Below, piece after piece: positions 13,201 to 23,626 of a stretch of 64,000 nucleotides of DNA. Numbering within the stretch: position 1 is the stretch's first letter; every line of letters begins with the position of its first letter. A program made the position numbers and the translations under genes. Under the pieces are notes generated by a model. The model was not told where the DNA came from. It was given only the letters and a program-made list of their open reading frames with translations, and ran no database searches. This stretch comes from Mesotaenium endlicherianum (Eukaryota > Streptophyta > Zygnematophyceae > Zygnematales > Mesotaeniaceae). The stretch is from contig WELA01010210.1 in assembly GCA_009602735.1 (NCBI GenBank), forward strand, positions 3,876-67,875, in the 5' to 3' direction.

Positions 13201-13816
13201 CGCATTTTGCGCTGCAAGGGCTCCAACAAGCGAATGCACCAGGGGGACGGCGCCACAAGCTTTGCACGGGGGAGCCAAGATTGACGTCGATGTCAATCTG
13301 ACGGCGCGACCCCTCGGCTCCAAGAGCCACCAAGAGGCGCCATGTGGCAGCTTCCCTGCAGCCGCGTGCTTGCCAACAGCTGCAGCTGTTCCTGCAGTTG
13401 CACACTCGACAGCTGTTGCGCTTCCGGTTGCTACGCATGCGCTTGCGCTTGCAGCGCTTGCGCCTGCGTCCGCAAGTGTGCCGGCATCCGCACATGCGCC
13501 AGCCTCCATGACGACTTCAGTCGCCACGCCAGGCCTTGGAGGCTCTGCGGCAGGTGGCGCGGCAGGCGGCGCGGCAGGCCTTCTGGCAGGCCCTGCGGCA
13601 GGCCTTATGGCAGATCGCGCACCAGACTGCGCGGCAGGTCATGCGGCTGCGCCAGCAGCTGCCATTCTGGCCTGTTGCGCGCGCACACAGCCTCTTGGCA
13701 GCCGTCCTGCAATTGGTCGCGCGAGCCGCGAGCACACGCTCGTGGCACCAGCCGGCCGGCCCGCAGCGCCTCAGAAGCGCAACGGGCCTGACCAGAAATG
13801 ACGGACGGAGGAGGCG

Positions 13817-14953
13817 TTGCGCCTGCCCCTTTCGTTTTGCGTGTTGGAGACGCCAGCAGCCCCAACGGAGCCCGCGCCACGCGCGCTTGCCTCGCCGATG
13901 GCAACGGTGCAGCTCAGCGCCGAAGCCATCTCGCTGGCGCTGCACCGCAAGCCGGCGGTCTCCTTCGCGGAGCTCGGCGTTTCCATAGAGGCGACGAGGC
14001 AGGCCGCTCAGTTGCTGCTTCGATCACGTGCAAACACTGTGCGCGTTGCCATTGGCAGGCCTACAGCCGATGCTGCCACCGCGGTGCAATCCGCACCAGC
14101 ACGCCTTGCGCATGAGCGCAGGATGATCAGCACTCCCAACGCCGCGTTTTTGGATAATCTGCAAGGGATTGTGGTCGTCAACACCCAGGCGCCGCAGCGC
14201 ATTATGTTTGACACGGGCGCGCAGCCGGTCCTCATTAGCCTGCGCTACTTCCGCCGCTTGGGGCTCTCTTTGGCCAACTTGGAGGACTCGCCAATGCGCA
14301 TTAATACCGCGCATTGGCACCTCCGAGTTCGTCACAGGTCGCACAAGGCTGGCACTGCGTTCACTCTCCGCCCGAGCACTGCAGACGAGACGACCATCCA
14401 TCGGCACGCGCTCGTCACTCCGTCAGAGTCCTTCGACGTACTACTGGGGCAGTACGTGCTCTTTCCCATCGGCGCCGCAATCAACAACTGGGCGGAGCGG
14501 GTCTTTTATCGACCTGACTGGCAGTCGGGAGGGATGCGCACGGCATCCTTGCCCCTCGACATTGTCGATCGCCGCCTAGCGGTGTCCGCTCTCTACGGCT
14601 TCATGGGGTTGGGCGACGGCCGGCCAATGGTCCAGATCGACAAGGAAGGGCCCGAGGATGAGGAGATCTCTGTGGGAGAGGACCTGCTTGAGCCACAAGA
14701 TGAGGAGCTGGAGCTGCCTAGTGCAGAGCTCCACCTTACACCACAGGAGCAGGCAGATGTCCTGGCAGCCCAGGCCAGGGAGCAGATACGCATCTGCGCA
14801 GCGCACCGCGCCAGGATGCGGCAAATGGCGGAGGATGTCACCGAGGCTCTCACCGTTGCCCGTACTGCCGTCGCTGCCACAGTCCTTGCTCGTGACTCAA
14901 CGGCGGCTGCCCCCACCGCTGCCACGGCCTCTGCGTCTCACAGCGGGCCTTGA
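13817..14953 (+). CDS. Retroelement aspartic protease region (DNMT element)
   Basis: A 378-codon frame inside the fossil element. A retropepsin-like site reads M-F-D-T-G-A at about 14204-14221, followed by hydrophobic strands and a V-L-L-G-Q segment about 100 residues later, as expected for a gypsy protease. The C-terminal third is acidic and Gln/Ala-rich without a recognised domain. In gypsy elements the protease cuts the Gag-Pol polyprotein. The identical frame recurs at 19025-20161. The start codon is not meaningful because such proteins are made as part of a polyprotein. Confidence 0.65.
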   Translation: MRLPLSFCVLETPAAPTEPAPRALASPMATVQLSAEAISLALHRKPAVSFAELGVSIEATRQAAQLLLRSRANTVRVAIGRPTADAATAVQSAPARLAHERRMISTPNAAFLDNLQGIVVVNTQAPQRIMFDTGAQPVLISLRYFRRLGLSLANLEDSPMRINTAHWHLRVRHRSHKAGTAFTLRPSTADETTIHRHALVTPSESFDVLLGQYVLFPIGAAINNWAERVFYRPDWQSGGMRTASLPLDIVDRRLAVSALYGFMGLGDGRPMVQIDKEGPEDEEISVGEDLLEPQDEELELPSAELHLTPQEQADVLAAQAREQIRICAAHRARMRQMAEDVTEALTVARTAVAATVLARDSTAAAPTAATASASHSGP

Positions 14954-14958
14954 GCGAG

Positions 14959-16304
14959 GACAGACGTCCGCGTACGCCACGACGTACCCGTCGGCGTGGC
15001 CATCCAGTACAGTATGGACTCTCAGCCGCCAGTCCAACACGCATTGCACCAGACTTGCGACTCCTGGCCTCGCATCACGGCATTGGAGGAGGAGGCCATG
15101 CGGCAGGCCGCCCAACGACTCACCCCTTGACAACATCAAGGAAGAGGGGCAGTGGGAGCAGCTTCTCGAAGCGTCTGCGGAGGAGTACCTCGCGCAGCCA
15201 TGGGAGGAGCCTTGGCCACCTACGCCCACGAGGAACATTTGGCAAAGGCCTACAGGCCCGCCCGGCCTCAGCAACCTGCCGCAGGAGGCCGCGGCCCGGT
15301 CTAGCTGGGCCCGTGCCGCCGCAGCCGGACCCCACCGTACCGTGACCCATGACTGCTCCACGAGCAACGAGTGCCGCGGCCGGCACTTGTTTGCCTCCGC
15401 CCGCGCGGCAGCTGCTGCTTCTAGCACTACCACGCCTCCCATGCGCCAGCCGGATCCTTGGAGCAGCATCCGCGATCTGCCGCGCGCACACCTGGCTACC
15501 TGCGCCCATCCGCCCCTGCGATACGCACACCGCACCAGGCCGACCATTGGGCCCGCCCGAGAGACCACTTCTCTCCGCGAGACAAGGCGCTCACCGTCGC
15601 TCACGCCCCTGAGAGAGGCGCAAGAGGTCACTCCTCTTTGCGAGCCGCGGGCCAGCTCCATCACACCGCCGTACAATGACGGGGAGCGCACGCACCCGTA
15701 CGACGACACTCGGGAGCGAGGAGGCACGCCACCTTTTTGCCCACTTCCTGACTGCGACAACACGCATGCCTCCTTACAGGCGCATTACGCCCTGTACCTT
15801 GACCCTGCAGCTCAACGCGCCGGCGTCCCATGCAGCCACATCGCAAGCGACGGCCCCTCGGGATTGCCTCCTCAAAAGGTGGCGCGAACAGGTGGCAGGC
15901 CTCTCCCTCGCCACCCGTTCGCAGCACCCACACAAGTAGAGCTCATGCCGCATCTCCGGCATCACCGCGTTGCACTAGCTCCGCGAGGGCAATTCCGCCC
16001 GCGAGTCCAGTTGGCTCCGCGCCAGCTCGTCTGGCCACGACAGGAGGTTGACAGCCCCGAGCGATCTGTCTGCACAGTCCTCGCTGAGGCCATGCGTGAG
16101 CGCCAGCGCGCCTACTTTGATCCGCATCCCTATCTGCCTCAGCGGCTTGTTCTGGACCGGTTGGCCCATGCAGCCTCGCACCAGACCGACCTCGCTCAAC
16201 GGGGCCAATGGCAGCAGCTGTGCGCTCGCATGGCCCGGCGCCCGGCCCGCGCTGTGCCGCCGGAGGCTTTGCAGGACGCCTGCATGCGGTGGCGTTCTTA
16301 TTAG
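14959..16304 (+). other. Open frame of unknown role between protease and DNMT
   Basis: A long open frame (up to 548 codons counting its overlap with the protease frame from 14658) rich in Arg, Pro, Ala, Thr and Ser, with no motif I recognise. It lies in the same frame as the DNMT that follows. Long open frames in several phases are expected by chance in such GC-rich DNA, so coding is likely only by position. The same frame recurs at 19866-21512. Confidence 0.35.
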
Positions 16305-16382
16305 GCCCACGCTTGAGAGGGGCGTCCCCTGCCCATTGCGGACTGCATTCCAGGTCTCACGCGCGACTACGCCGAGCGCGCC

Positions 16383-17624
16383 GTGGCTGCGCTCCGCATG
16401 GCGCCACATCAGCACAGTGCCGAGCGCACCTATCCGCCTCCCGCGCAGCCCGGCGATCCTGCCATGGAGTGCCGCCCGCTGCCGACACCCATCTGTGCCG
16501 ACCCGCTCGACGAGCGGCCCGGCGGCATTGTGCTCGTTGAGTTCTTTGCCGGGATCGCCATCGGGCTGCTGGCGACCTTGCAGGCCGGCATCCCCGTACG
16601 CCGCTACGTCTATGTGGACCCCGATCTCGAGGCTCAGCAGGTGGCCTGCCGGCATATGGCTCTGTGCCACAAGCGATTCCCAGACCTCCTTCCTACGCAC
16701 GCCTTCCGCCGCGCGCAGACAAACTGGCCCATGGACATTCGCGACATCACCGTCGAGCATGTCACTCGCCTTGGGCCCATCAATCTCATCATCGCAGGTT
16801 GGGAGTGCCAAGGATTTTCCAAAGCTGGGCGTGGCAGAGCACACAATGACCCTCGCACGGCCCTCTTCTGGCACTTGCTCCGCGTCCTCAACATGGTGGA
16901 GGACCGTCAGCCGCCGCACACTCTTGCATGGGTCCTGGATAACGTGGACGCACGCCACGACCACAAGCCCGCCGTCAGTGCCAACTTTGCCCTCTGCAGC
17001 AGCTACGTCGGTCGCGAGGCCGTCATCAACGCTGCCCAGATAGGCTCGTTCGCGCATCGCGTCCGCGCCTACTTCACCAACCTGGCCATGCCGGGCACGC
17101 TTGAGGCTTTGGCAGCTGCCCATCCACGCCACACGCGCAACGTCAACTCCATCCTCGATGCCCCTCGGCTGGCGCAGCGGGTGACGGTGCTGCCGCATCC
17201 CTCACAGGCGCAATGCGAGGTCCTTCACGACGTTACTCGAGCGCTTCCCACCTTTGTCAGCCGCTACGACAGCAATGCCTTTGTGGGCGCACAGCGCGGG
17301 ATGGTCATTGACTTGGAGACTGGCATGTTTGACAAGCCCCGTCCGACGGAGATGGAATGCGCCATGGGCTTCCCGCAGCATCTCACAGAGCTAGACGGTC
17401 TCACAGAGGTGAACCGCATTTGCCTCCTGGGACAGGCGATTGACGCCAACGTCCTCACATGGATCCTGCTGCAGACACAGGCCTTGGCACCTCTCTACAC
17501 AGAGGCGCGCCACCTTGAGCTGCCTCGGCCTGCTGACGCCATAGACGTGGAATCCCCTGACGATGACGGCCAGGCTCCACCCGACACCGCATGGCATTCT
17601 CAGCACAAGGGGCTTGCCCCGTAG
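16383..17624 (+). CDS. C5-cytosine DNA methyltransferase domain carried by a retroelement
   Basis: A 413-codon frame with the ordered motifs of C5-cytosine methyltransferases. These are motif I F-A-G-I-A-I-G (residues 55-61, S-adenosylmethionine binding); an acidic V-D-P-D after the next strand (78-81); motif IV with the catalytic Cys at 142 in G-W-E-C-Q-G-F-S; a motif VI strand ending D-N-V (186-188); motif VIII A-H-R-V-R-A-Y-F-T-N-L (224-234); motif IX around P-T-E-M-E-C-A-M-G-F-P (321-331); and motif X L-L-G-Q-A-I-D-A-N-V (348-357). The motif VIII and IX wording resembles DNMT3-type enzymes more than DNMT1, while Q-G-F-S after the Cys is DNMT1-like. The domain sits between protease and RT. 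It could methylate the element's own DNA copy or the host's; that is inference. A second copy is at 21591-22832. Confidence 0.9.
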   Translation: MAALRMAPHQHSAERTYPPPAQPGDPAMECRPLPTPICADPLDERPGGIVLVEFFAGIAIGLLATLQAGIPVRRYVYVDPDLEAQQVACRHMALCHKRFPDLLPTHAFRRAQTNWPMDIRDITVEHVTRLGPINLIIAGWECQGFSKAGRGRAHNDPRTALFWHLLRVLNMVEDRQPPHTLAWVLDNVDARHDHKPAVSANFALCSSYVGREAVINAAQIGSFAHRVRAYFTNLAMPGTLEALAAAHPRHTRNVNSILDAPRLAQRVTVLPHPSQAQCEVLHDVTRALPTFVSRYDSNAFVGAQRGMVIDLETGMFDKPRPTEMECAMGFPQHLTELDGLTEVNRICLLGQAIDANVLTWILLQTQALAPLYTEARHLELPRPADAIDVESPDDDGQAPPDTAWHSQHKGLAP

Positions 17625-18056
17625 GCTCGCGCACGCCATCGGTCCCCGCCTCCGGCCCGTGACGATTCTGGTTCGCTGGGGGGGGGACGCAGTAGAGAGG
17701 AGGCCTTACAGCGACCCACGGAGTTCCGGTCGCCATTTTGCAAGAGAGAGGAGGCCTTACAGCAACCCAGAAAGTTCCGATTGCCATTTTTTTTTCCTTG
17801 CTCGCGCCCTCAGGCAGGCAGGGCCGGGCAGCTGGCAGCAGCTGCCAAGGAAGAGGCACCCATTGCAGGCCAAGCACAGACAGGCTACAGCTGCTGGGCA
17901 GGTGACACCTGCAGCGCCACAGCTTACGCCAGCAGCAGGGCAGGAGCCGGCTGCAGGGCAAGAGCCCTCACCAGCTACGCCTACATGGAAGCTGGGGGGG
18001 ACTCTCACTGACGCCCAGGCGGCACAGCTGACGACACTGCTGGATGGGAGACGCAG

Positions 18057-18057
18057 N
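18057..18057. other. Single N (assembly join)
   Basis: One N separates the two copies of the 5207-bp repeat. A lone N exactly between two apparently identical blocks is typical of two contigs that overlap but were not merged. Confidence 0.85.
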
Positions 18058-21000
18058 CGCACAGCTCGGGCCAGCCAGCGCAGATCTGGCGGCCACAATT
18101 GCCATCTTCAGGCAGGGGGGCAACCCCGACTGCGCTGTGCGGCCGGATTGTCAGACAGGGCGCCGACAGCGCTCCCGCAGCTGCGCACAGCCAAGGTTTT
18201 ACCCCTGGCCCACACGTGCCGCCACTTGGCACGCGCGCATAGCTCGGGCCAGCGCAGATCTGGCGGCCACAATCGCCATCCTCAGTCAGGGGGGGCCTAG
18301 CCCGACGACGCTGTCCGGCCAGATCGCCGTACGGGGTCCCCACGGCGCCAGCACGGCTGCGCACCGCCAGGGCTTAAACCCTGGATGCACACAAAACCCC
18401 GGCAACAACGCATTTTGCGCTGCAAGGGCTCCAACAAGCGAATGCACCAGGGGGACGGCGCCACAAGCTTTGCACGGGGGAGCCAAGATTGACGTCGATG
18501 TCAATCTGACGGCGCGACCCCTCGGCTCCAAGAGCCACCAAGAGGCGCCATGTGGCAGCTTCCCTGCAGCCGCGTGCTTGCCAACAGCTGCAGCTGTTCC
18601 TGCAGTTGCACACTCGACAGCTGTTGCGCTTCCGGTTGCTACGCATGCGCTTGCGCTTGCAGCGCTTGCGCCTGCGTCCGCAAGTGTGCCGGCATCCGCA
18701 CATGCGCCAGCCTCCATGACGACTTCAGTCGCCACGCCAGGCCTTGGAGGCTCTGCGGCAGGTGGCGCGGCAGGCGGCGCGGCAGGCCTTCTGGCAGGCC
18801 CTGCGGCAGGCCTTATGGCAGATCGCGCACCAGACTGCGCGGCAGGTCATGCGGCTGCGCCAGCAGCTGCCATTCTGGCCTGTTGCGCGCGCACACAGCC
18901 TCTTGGCAGCCGTCCTGCAATTGGTCGCGCGAGCCGCGAGCACACGCTCGTGGCACCAGCCGGCCGGCCCGCAGCGCCTCAGAAGCGCAACGGGCCTGAC
19001 CAGAAATGACGGACGGAGGAGGCGTTGCGCCTGCCCCTTTCGTTTTGCGTGTTGGAGACGCCAGCAGCCCCAACGGAGCCCGCGCCACGCGCGCTTGCCT
19101 CGCCGATGGCAACGGTGCAGCTCAGCGCCGAAGCCATCTCGCTGGCGCTGCACCGCAAGCCGGCGGTCTCCTTCGCGGAGCTCGGCGTTTCCATAGAGGC
19201 GACGAGGCAGGCCGCTCAGTTGCTGCTTCGATCACGTGCAAACACTGTGCGCGTTGCCATTGGCAGGCCTACAGCCGATGCTGCCACCGCGGTGCAATCC
19301 GCACCAGCACGCCTTGCGCATGAGCGCAGGATGATCAGCACTCCCAACGCCGCGTTTTTGGATAATCTGCAAGGGATTGTGGTCGTCAACACCCAGGCGC
19401 CGCAGCGCATTATGTTTGACACGGGCGCGCAGCCGGTCCTCATTAGCCTGCGCTACTTCCGCCGCTTGGGGCTCTCTTTGGCCAACTTGGAGGACTCGCC
19501 AATGCGCATTAATACCGCGCATTGGCACCTCCGAGTTCGTCACAGGTCGCACAAGGCTGGCACTGCGTTCACTCTCCGCCCGAGCACTGCAGACGAGACG
19601 ACCATCCATCGGCACGCGCTCGTCACTCCGTCAGAGTCCTTCGACGTACTACTGGGGCAGTACGTGCTCTTTCCCATCGGCGCCGCAATCAACAACTGGG
19701 CGGAGCGGGTCTTTTATCGACCTGACTGGCAGTCGGGAGGGATGCGCACGGCATCCTTGCCCCTCGACATTGTCGATCGCCGCCTAGCGGTGTCCGCTCT
19801 CTACGGCTTCATGGGGTTGGGCGACGGCCGGCCAATGGTCCAGATCGACAAGGAAGGGCCCGAGGATGAGGAGATCTCTGTGGGAGAGGACCTGCTTGAG
19901 CCACAAGATGAGGAGCTGGAGCTGCCTAGTGCAGAGCTCCACCTTACACCACAGGAGCAGGCAGATGTCCTGGCAGCCCAGGCCAGGGAGCAGATACGCA
20001 TCTGCGCAGCGCACCGCGCCAGGATGCGGCAAATGGCGGAGGATGTCACCGAGGCTCTCACCGTTGCCCGTACTGCCGTCGCTGCCACAGTCCTTGCTCG
20101 TGACTCAACGGCGGCTGCCCCCACCGCTGCCACGGCCTCTGCGTCTCACAGCGGGCCTTGAGCGAGGACAGACGTCCGCGTACGCCACGACGTACCCGTC
20201 GGCGTGGCCATCCAGTACAGTATGGACTCTCAGCCGCCAGTCCAACACGCATTGCACCAGACTTGCGACTCCTGGCCTCGCATCACGGCATTGGAGGAGG
20301 AGGCCATGCGGCAGGCCGCCCAACGACTCACCCCTTGACAACATCAAGGAAGAGGGGCAGTGGGAGCAGCTTCTCGAAGCGTCTGCGGAGGAGTACCTCG
20401 CGCAGCCATGGGAGGAGCCTTGGCCACCTACGCCCACGAGGAACATTTGGCAAAGGCCTACAGGCCCGCCCGGCCTCAGCAACCTGCCGCAGGAGGCCGC
20501 GGCCCGGTCTAGCTGGGCCCGTGCCGCCGCAGCCGGACCCCACCGTACCGTGACCCATGACTGCTCCACGAGCAACGAGTGCCGCGGCCGGCACTTGTTT
20601 GCCTCCGCCCGCGCGGCAGCTGCTGCTTCTAGCACTACCACGCCTCCCATGCGCCAGCCGGATCCTTGGAGCAGCATCCGCGATCTGCCGCGCGCACACC
20701 TGGCTACCTGCGCCCATCCGCCCCTGCGATACGCACACCGCACCAGGCCGACCATTGGGCCCGCCCGAGAGACCACTTCTCTCCGCGAGACAAGGCGCTC
20801 ACCGTCGCTCACGCCCCTGAGAGAGGCGCAAGAGGTCACTCCTCTTTGCGAGCCGCGGGCCAGCTCCATCACACCGCCGTACAATGACGGGGAGCGCACG
20901 CACCCGTACGACGACACTCGGGAGCGAGGAGGCACGCCACCTTTTTGCCCACTTCCTGACTGCGACAACACGCATGCCTCCTTACAGGCGCATTACGCCC

Positions 21001-23264
21001 TGTACCTTGACCCTGCAGCTCAACGCGCCGGCGTCCCATGCAGCCACATCGCAAGCGACGGCCCCTCGGGATTGCCTCCTCAAAAGGTGGCGCGAACAGG
21101 TGGCAGGCCTCTCCCTCGCCACCCGTTCGCAGCACCCACACAAGTAGAGCTCATGCCGCATCTCCGGCATCACCGCGTTGCACTAGCTCCGCGAGGGCAA
21201 TTCCGCCCGCGAGTCCAGTTGGCTCCGCGCCAGCTCGTCTGGCCACGACAGGAGGTTGACAGCCCCGAGCGATCTGTCTGCACAGTCCTCGCTGAGGCCA
21301 TGCGTGAGCGCCAGCGCGCCTACTTTGATCCGCATCCCTATCTGCCTCAGCGGCTTGTTCTGGACCGGTTGGCCCATGCAGCCTCGCACCAGACCGACCT
21401 CGCTCAACGGGGCCAATGGCAGCAGCTGTGCGCTCGCATGGCCCGGCGCCCGGCCCGCGCTGTGCCGCCGGAGGCTTTGCAGGACGCCTGCATGCGGTGG
21501 CGTTCTTATTAGGCCCACGCTTGAGAGGGGCGTCCCCTGCCCATTGCGGACTGCATTCCAGGTCTCACGCGCGACTACGCCGAGCGCGCCGTGGCTGCGC
21601 TCCGCATGGCGCCACATCAGCACAGTGCCGAGCGCACCTATCCGCCTCCCGCGCAGCCCGGCGATCCTGCCATGGAGTGCCGCCCGCTGCCGACACCCAT
21701 CTGTGCCGACCCGCTCGACGAGCGGCCCGGCGGCATTGTGCTCGTTGAGTTCTTTGCCGGGATCGCCATCGGGCTGCTGGCGACCTTGCAGGCCGGCATC
21801 CCCGTACGCCGCTACGTCTATGTGGACCCCGATCTCGAGGCTCAGCAGGTGGCCTGCCGGCATATGGCTCTGTGCCACAAGCGATTCCCAGACCTCCTTC
21901 CTACGCACGCCTTCCGCCGCGCGCAGACAAACTGGCCCATGGACATTCGCGACATCACCGTCGAGCATGTCACTCGCCTTGGGCCCATCAATCTCATCAT
22001 CGCAGGTTGGGAGTGCCAAGGATTTTCCAAAGCTGGGCGTGGCAGAGCACACAATGACCCTCGCACGGCCCTCTTCTGGCACTTGCTCCGCGTCCTCAAC
22101 ATGGTGGAGGACCGTCAGCCGCCGCACACTCTTGCATGGGTCCTGGATAACGTGGACGCACGCCACGACCACAAGCCCGCCGTCAGTGCCAACTTTGCCC
22201 TCTGCAGCAGCTACGTCGGTCGCGAGGCCGTCATCAACGCTGCCCAGATAGGCTCGTTCGCGCATCGCGTCCGCGCCTACTTCACCAACCTGGCCATGCC
22301 GGGCACGCTTGAGGCTTTGGCAGCTGCCCATCCACGCCACACGCGCAACGTCAACTCCATCCTCGATGCCCCTCGGCTGGCGCAGCGGGTGACGGTGCTG
22401 CCGCATCCCTCACAGGCGCAATGCGAGGTCCTTCACGACGTTACTCGAGCGCTTCCCACCTTTGTCAGCCGCTACGACAGCAATGCCTTTGTGGGCGCAC
22501 AGCGCGGGATGGTCATTGACTTGGAGACTGGCATGTTTGACAAGCCCCGTCCGACGGAGATGGAATGCGCCATGGGCTTCCCGCAGCATCTCACAGAGCT
22601 AGACGGTCTCACAGAGGTGAACCGCATTTGCCTCCTGGGACAGGCGATTGACGCCAACGTCCTCACATGGATCCTGCTGCAGACACAGGCCTTGGCACCT
22701 CTCTACACAGAGGCGCGCCACCTTGAGCTGCCTCGGCCTGCTGACGCCATAGACGTGGAATCCCCTGACGATGACGGCCAGGCTCCACCCGACACCGCAT
22801 GGCATTCTCAGCACAAGGGGCTTGCCCCGTAGGCTCGCGCACGCCATCGGTCCCCGCCTCCGGCCCGTGACGATTCTGGTTCGCTGGGGGGGGGACGCAG
22901 TAGAGAGGAGGCCTTACAGCGACCCACGGAGTTCCGGTCGCCATTTTGCAAGAGAGAGGAGGCCTTACAGCAACCCAGAAAGTTCCGATTGCCATTTTTT
23001 TTTCCTTGCTCGCGCCCTCAGGCAGGCAGGGCCGGGCAGCTGGCAGCAGCTGCCAAGGAAGAGGCACCCATTGCAGGCCAAGCACAGACAGGCTACAGCT
23101 GCTGGGCAGGTGACACCTGCAGCGCCACAGCTTACGCCAGCAGCAGGGCAGGAGCCGGCTGCAGGGCAAGAGCCCTCACCAGCTACGCCTACATGGAAGC
23201 TGGGGGGGACTCTCACTGACGCCCAGGCGGCACAGCTGACGACACTGCTGGATGGGAGACGCAG
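18058..23264 (+). repeat. Large direct repeat, copy 2 (5207 bp)
   Basis: Second copy of 12850-18056. It carries the same protease frame (19025-20161), unknown frame (to 21512) and DNMT (21591-22832). Its right end runs on into reverse-transcriptase sequence at 23265, which copy 1 lacks. Confidence 0.95.
21591..22832 (+). CDS. C5-cytosine DNA methyltransferase domain, second copy
   Basis: Same 413-codon protein as at 16383-17624, offset 5208, with the same motifs I, IV, VI, VIII, IX and X. This is the copy that is contiguous with the reverse-transcriptase segment at 23265-23620, so it is the better evidence that the DNMT belongs to a retroelement: the frame that follows (from 22771) runs through a Gln/Ala/Pro-rich linker directly into RT sequence. 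Confidence 0.9.
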   Translation: MAALRMAPHQHSAERTYPPPAQPGDPAMECRPLPTPICADPLDERPGGIVLVEFFAGIAIGLLATLQAGIPVRRYVYVDPDLEAQQVACRHMALCHKRFPDLLPTHAFRRAQTNWPMDIRDITVEHVTRLGPINLIIAGWECQGFSKAGRGRAHNDPRTALFWHLLRVLNMVEDRQPPHTLAWVLDNVDARHDHKPAVSANFALCSSYVGREAVINAAQIGSFAHRVRAYFTNLAMPGTLEALAAAHPRHTRNVNSILDAPRLAQRVTVLPHPSQAQCEVLHDVTRALPTFVSRYDSNAFVGAQRGMVIDLETGMFDKPRPTEMECAMGFPQHLTELDGLTEVNRICLLGQAIDANVLTWILLQTQALAPLYTEARHLELPRPADAIDVESPDDDGQAPPDTAWHSQHKGLAP

Positions 23265-23620
23265 CATCAGCTTCGCCAACGGCATGCACGACTTCGGGCG
23301 CTACAAAGGGGATTCCATGCGGATCTCTCTCACGTCCAAAGAGCCTATCTTCCTCAAGAGATATCAATACAGTCACTTTGAGAATGGTCTGATCGATGCA
23401 CAAACAGGCAAGCTAGAGGACAATTGGCTCATCAGGGAGTCGTCGTCTCGCTACGCCGCGCCCACGATCATGCCAGCCAAGAAGGATGCCTTGGGTAACT
23501 GGTCCGAGAAGAGAATGTGCGGTGACTATCAACGGTTGAATAAGGTCACTGAACAAGACGTGTACCCTATGCCGACGCCAGACGAGATCTTCGATGACAT
23601 TGGCGCCTGCACTTGCAGTG
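23265..23620 (+). other. Reverse transcriptase, N-terminal part (DNMT element)
   Basis: The frame ending at 23631 contains gypsy-type RT: a basic P-I-F-L-K-R-Y stretch, then R-Y-A-A-P-T-I-M-P-A-K-K (equivalent to the S-P-x-x-x-V-x-K-K segment) and M-C-G-D-Y-Q-R-L-N-K-V-T, followed by Y-P-M-P-T-P-D-E-I. These are the fingers and early palm motifs of Ty3/gypsy RT. The catalytic palm motif is not in this piece. The chromovirus LTR begins at 23627. Confidence 0.85.
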
Positions 23621-23626
23621 GGGTCC

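Larger units (their letters stand above)
12850..18056 (+). repeat. Large direct repeat, copy 1 (5207 bp)
   Basis: Copy 1 of a 5207-bp direct repeat whose second copy is 18058-23264, offset exactly 5208. The two look identical wherever I compared them, and every long open frame recurs with the same protein. It contains the protease frame, the unknown frame and the DNMT. The copies are separated by one N at 18057. Confidence 0.95.
10517..23626 (+). mobile_element. GC-rich Ty3/gypsy-type element carrying a DNA methyltransferase
   Basis: Plus-strand retroelement body. In order: gag-like frames (10517 to about 11.7 kb) with two CCHC zinc knuckles; a long Ala/Pro-rich linker with 174-180-bp in-frame repeats; an aspartic protease (DTGA at about 14210); an open frame of unknown role (to 16304); a C5-cytosine methyltransferase (16383-17624); a Gln/Ala/Pro-rich linker; and the N-terminal part of a reverse transcriptase (23265-23620). 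The block 12850-18056 occurs again at 18058-23264. The element is visibly far richer in G+C than its surroundings. It is interrupted at 23627 by a chromovirus LTR. It is broken, with a few breaks. Its LTRs are not recognised. Whether the pol end at 33007-35512 belongs to it is open. Confidence 0.8.

Noticed and set aside
15975-17198. 407-codon minus-strand frame opposite the DNMT
   Set aside because: It is the antisense shadow of the DNMT frame in GC-rich DNA; it has no motif, and the plus-strand frame has all the methyltransferase motifs.
16383-17624. DNMT as an ordinary host gene or a bacterial contaminant
   Set aside because: It lies on the same strand as, and between, retroelement protease and RT, with no host introns. 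The neighbouring contig holds eukaryotic spliced genes.
12850-23264. A true tandem duplication giving two DNMT genes
   Set aside because: The copies look identical and are separated by a single N. An assembly artefact is the simpler explanation, so I count one DNMT locus until reads show otherwise.
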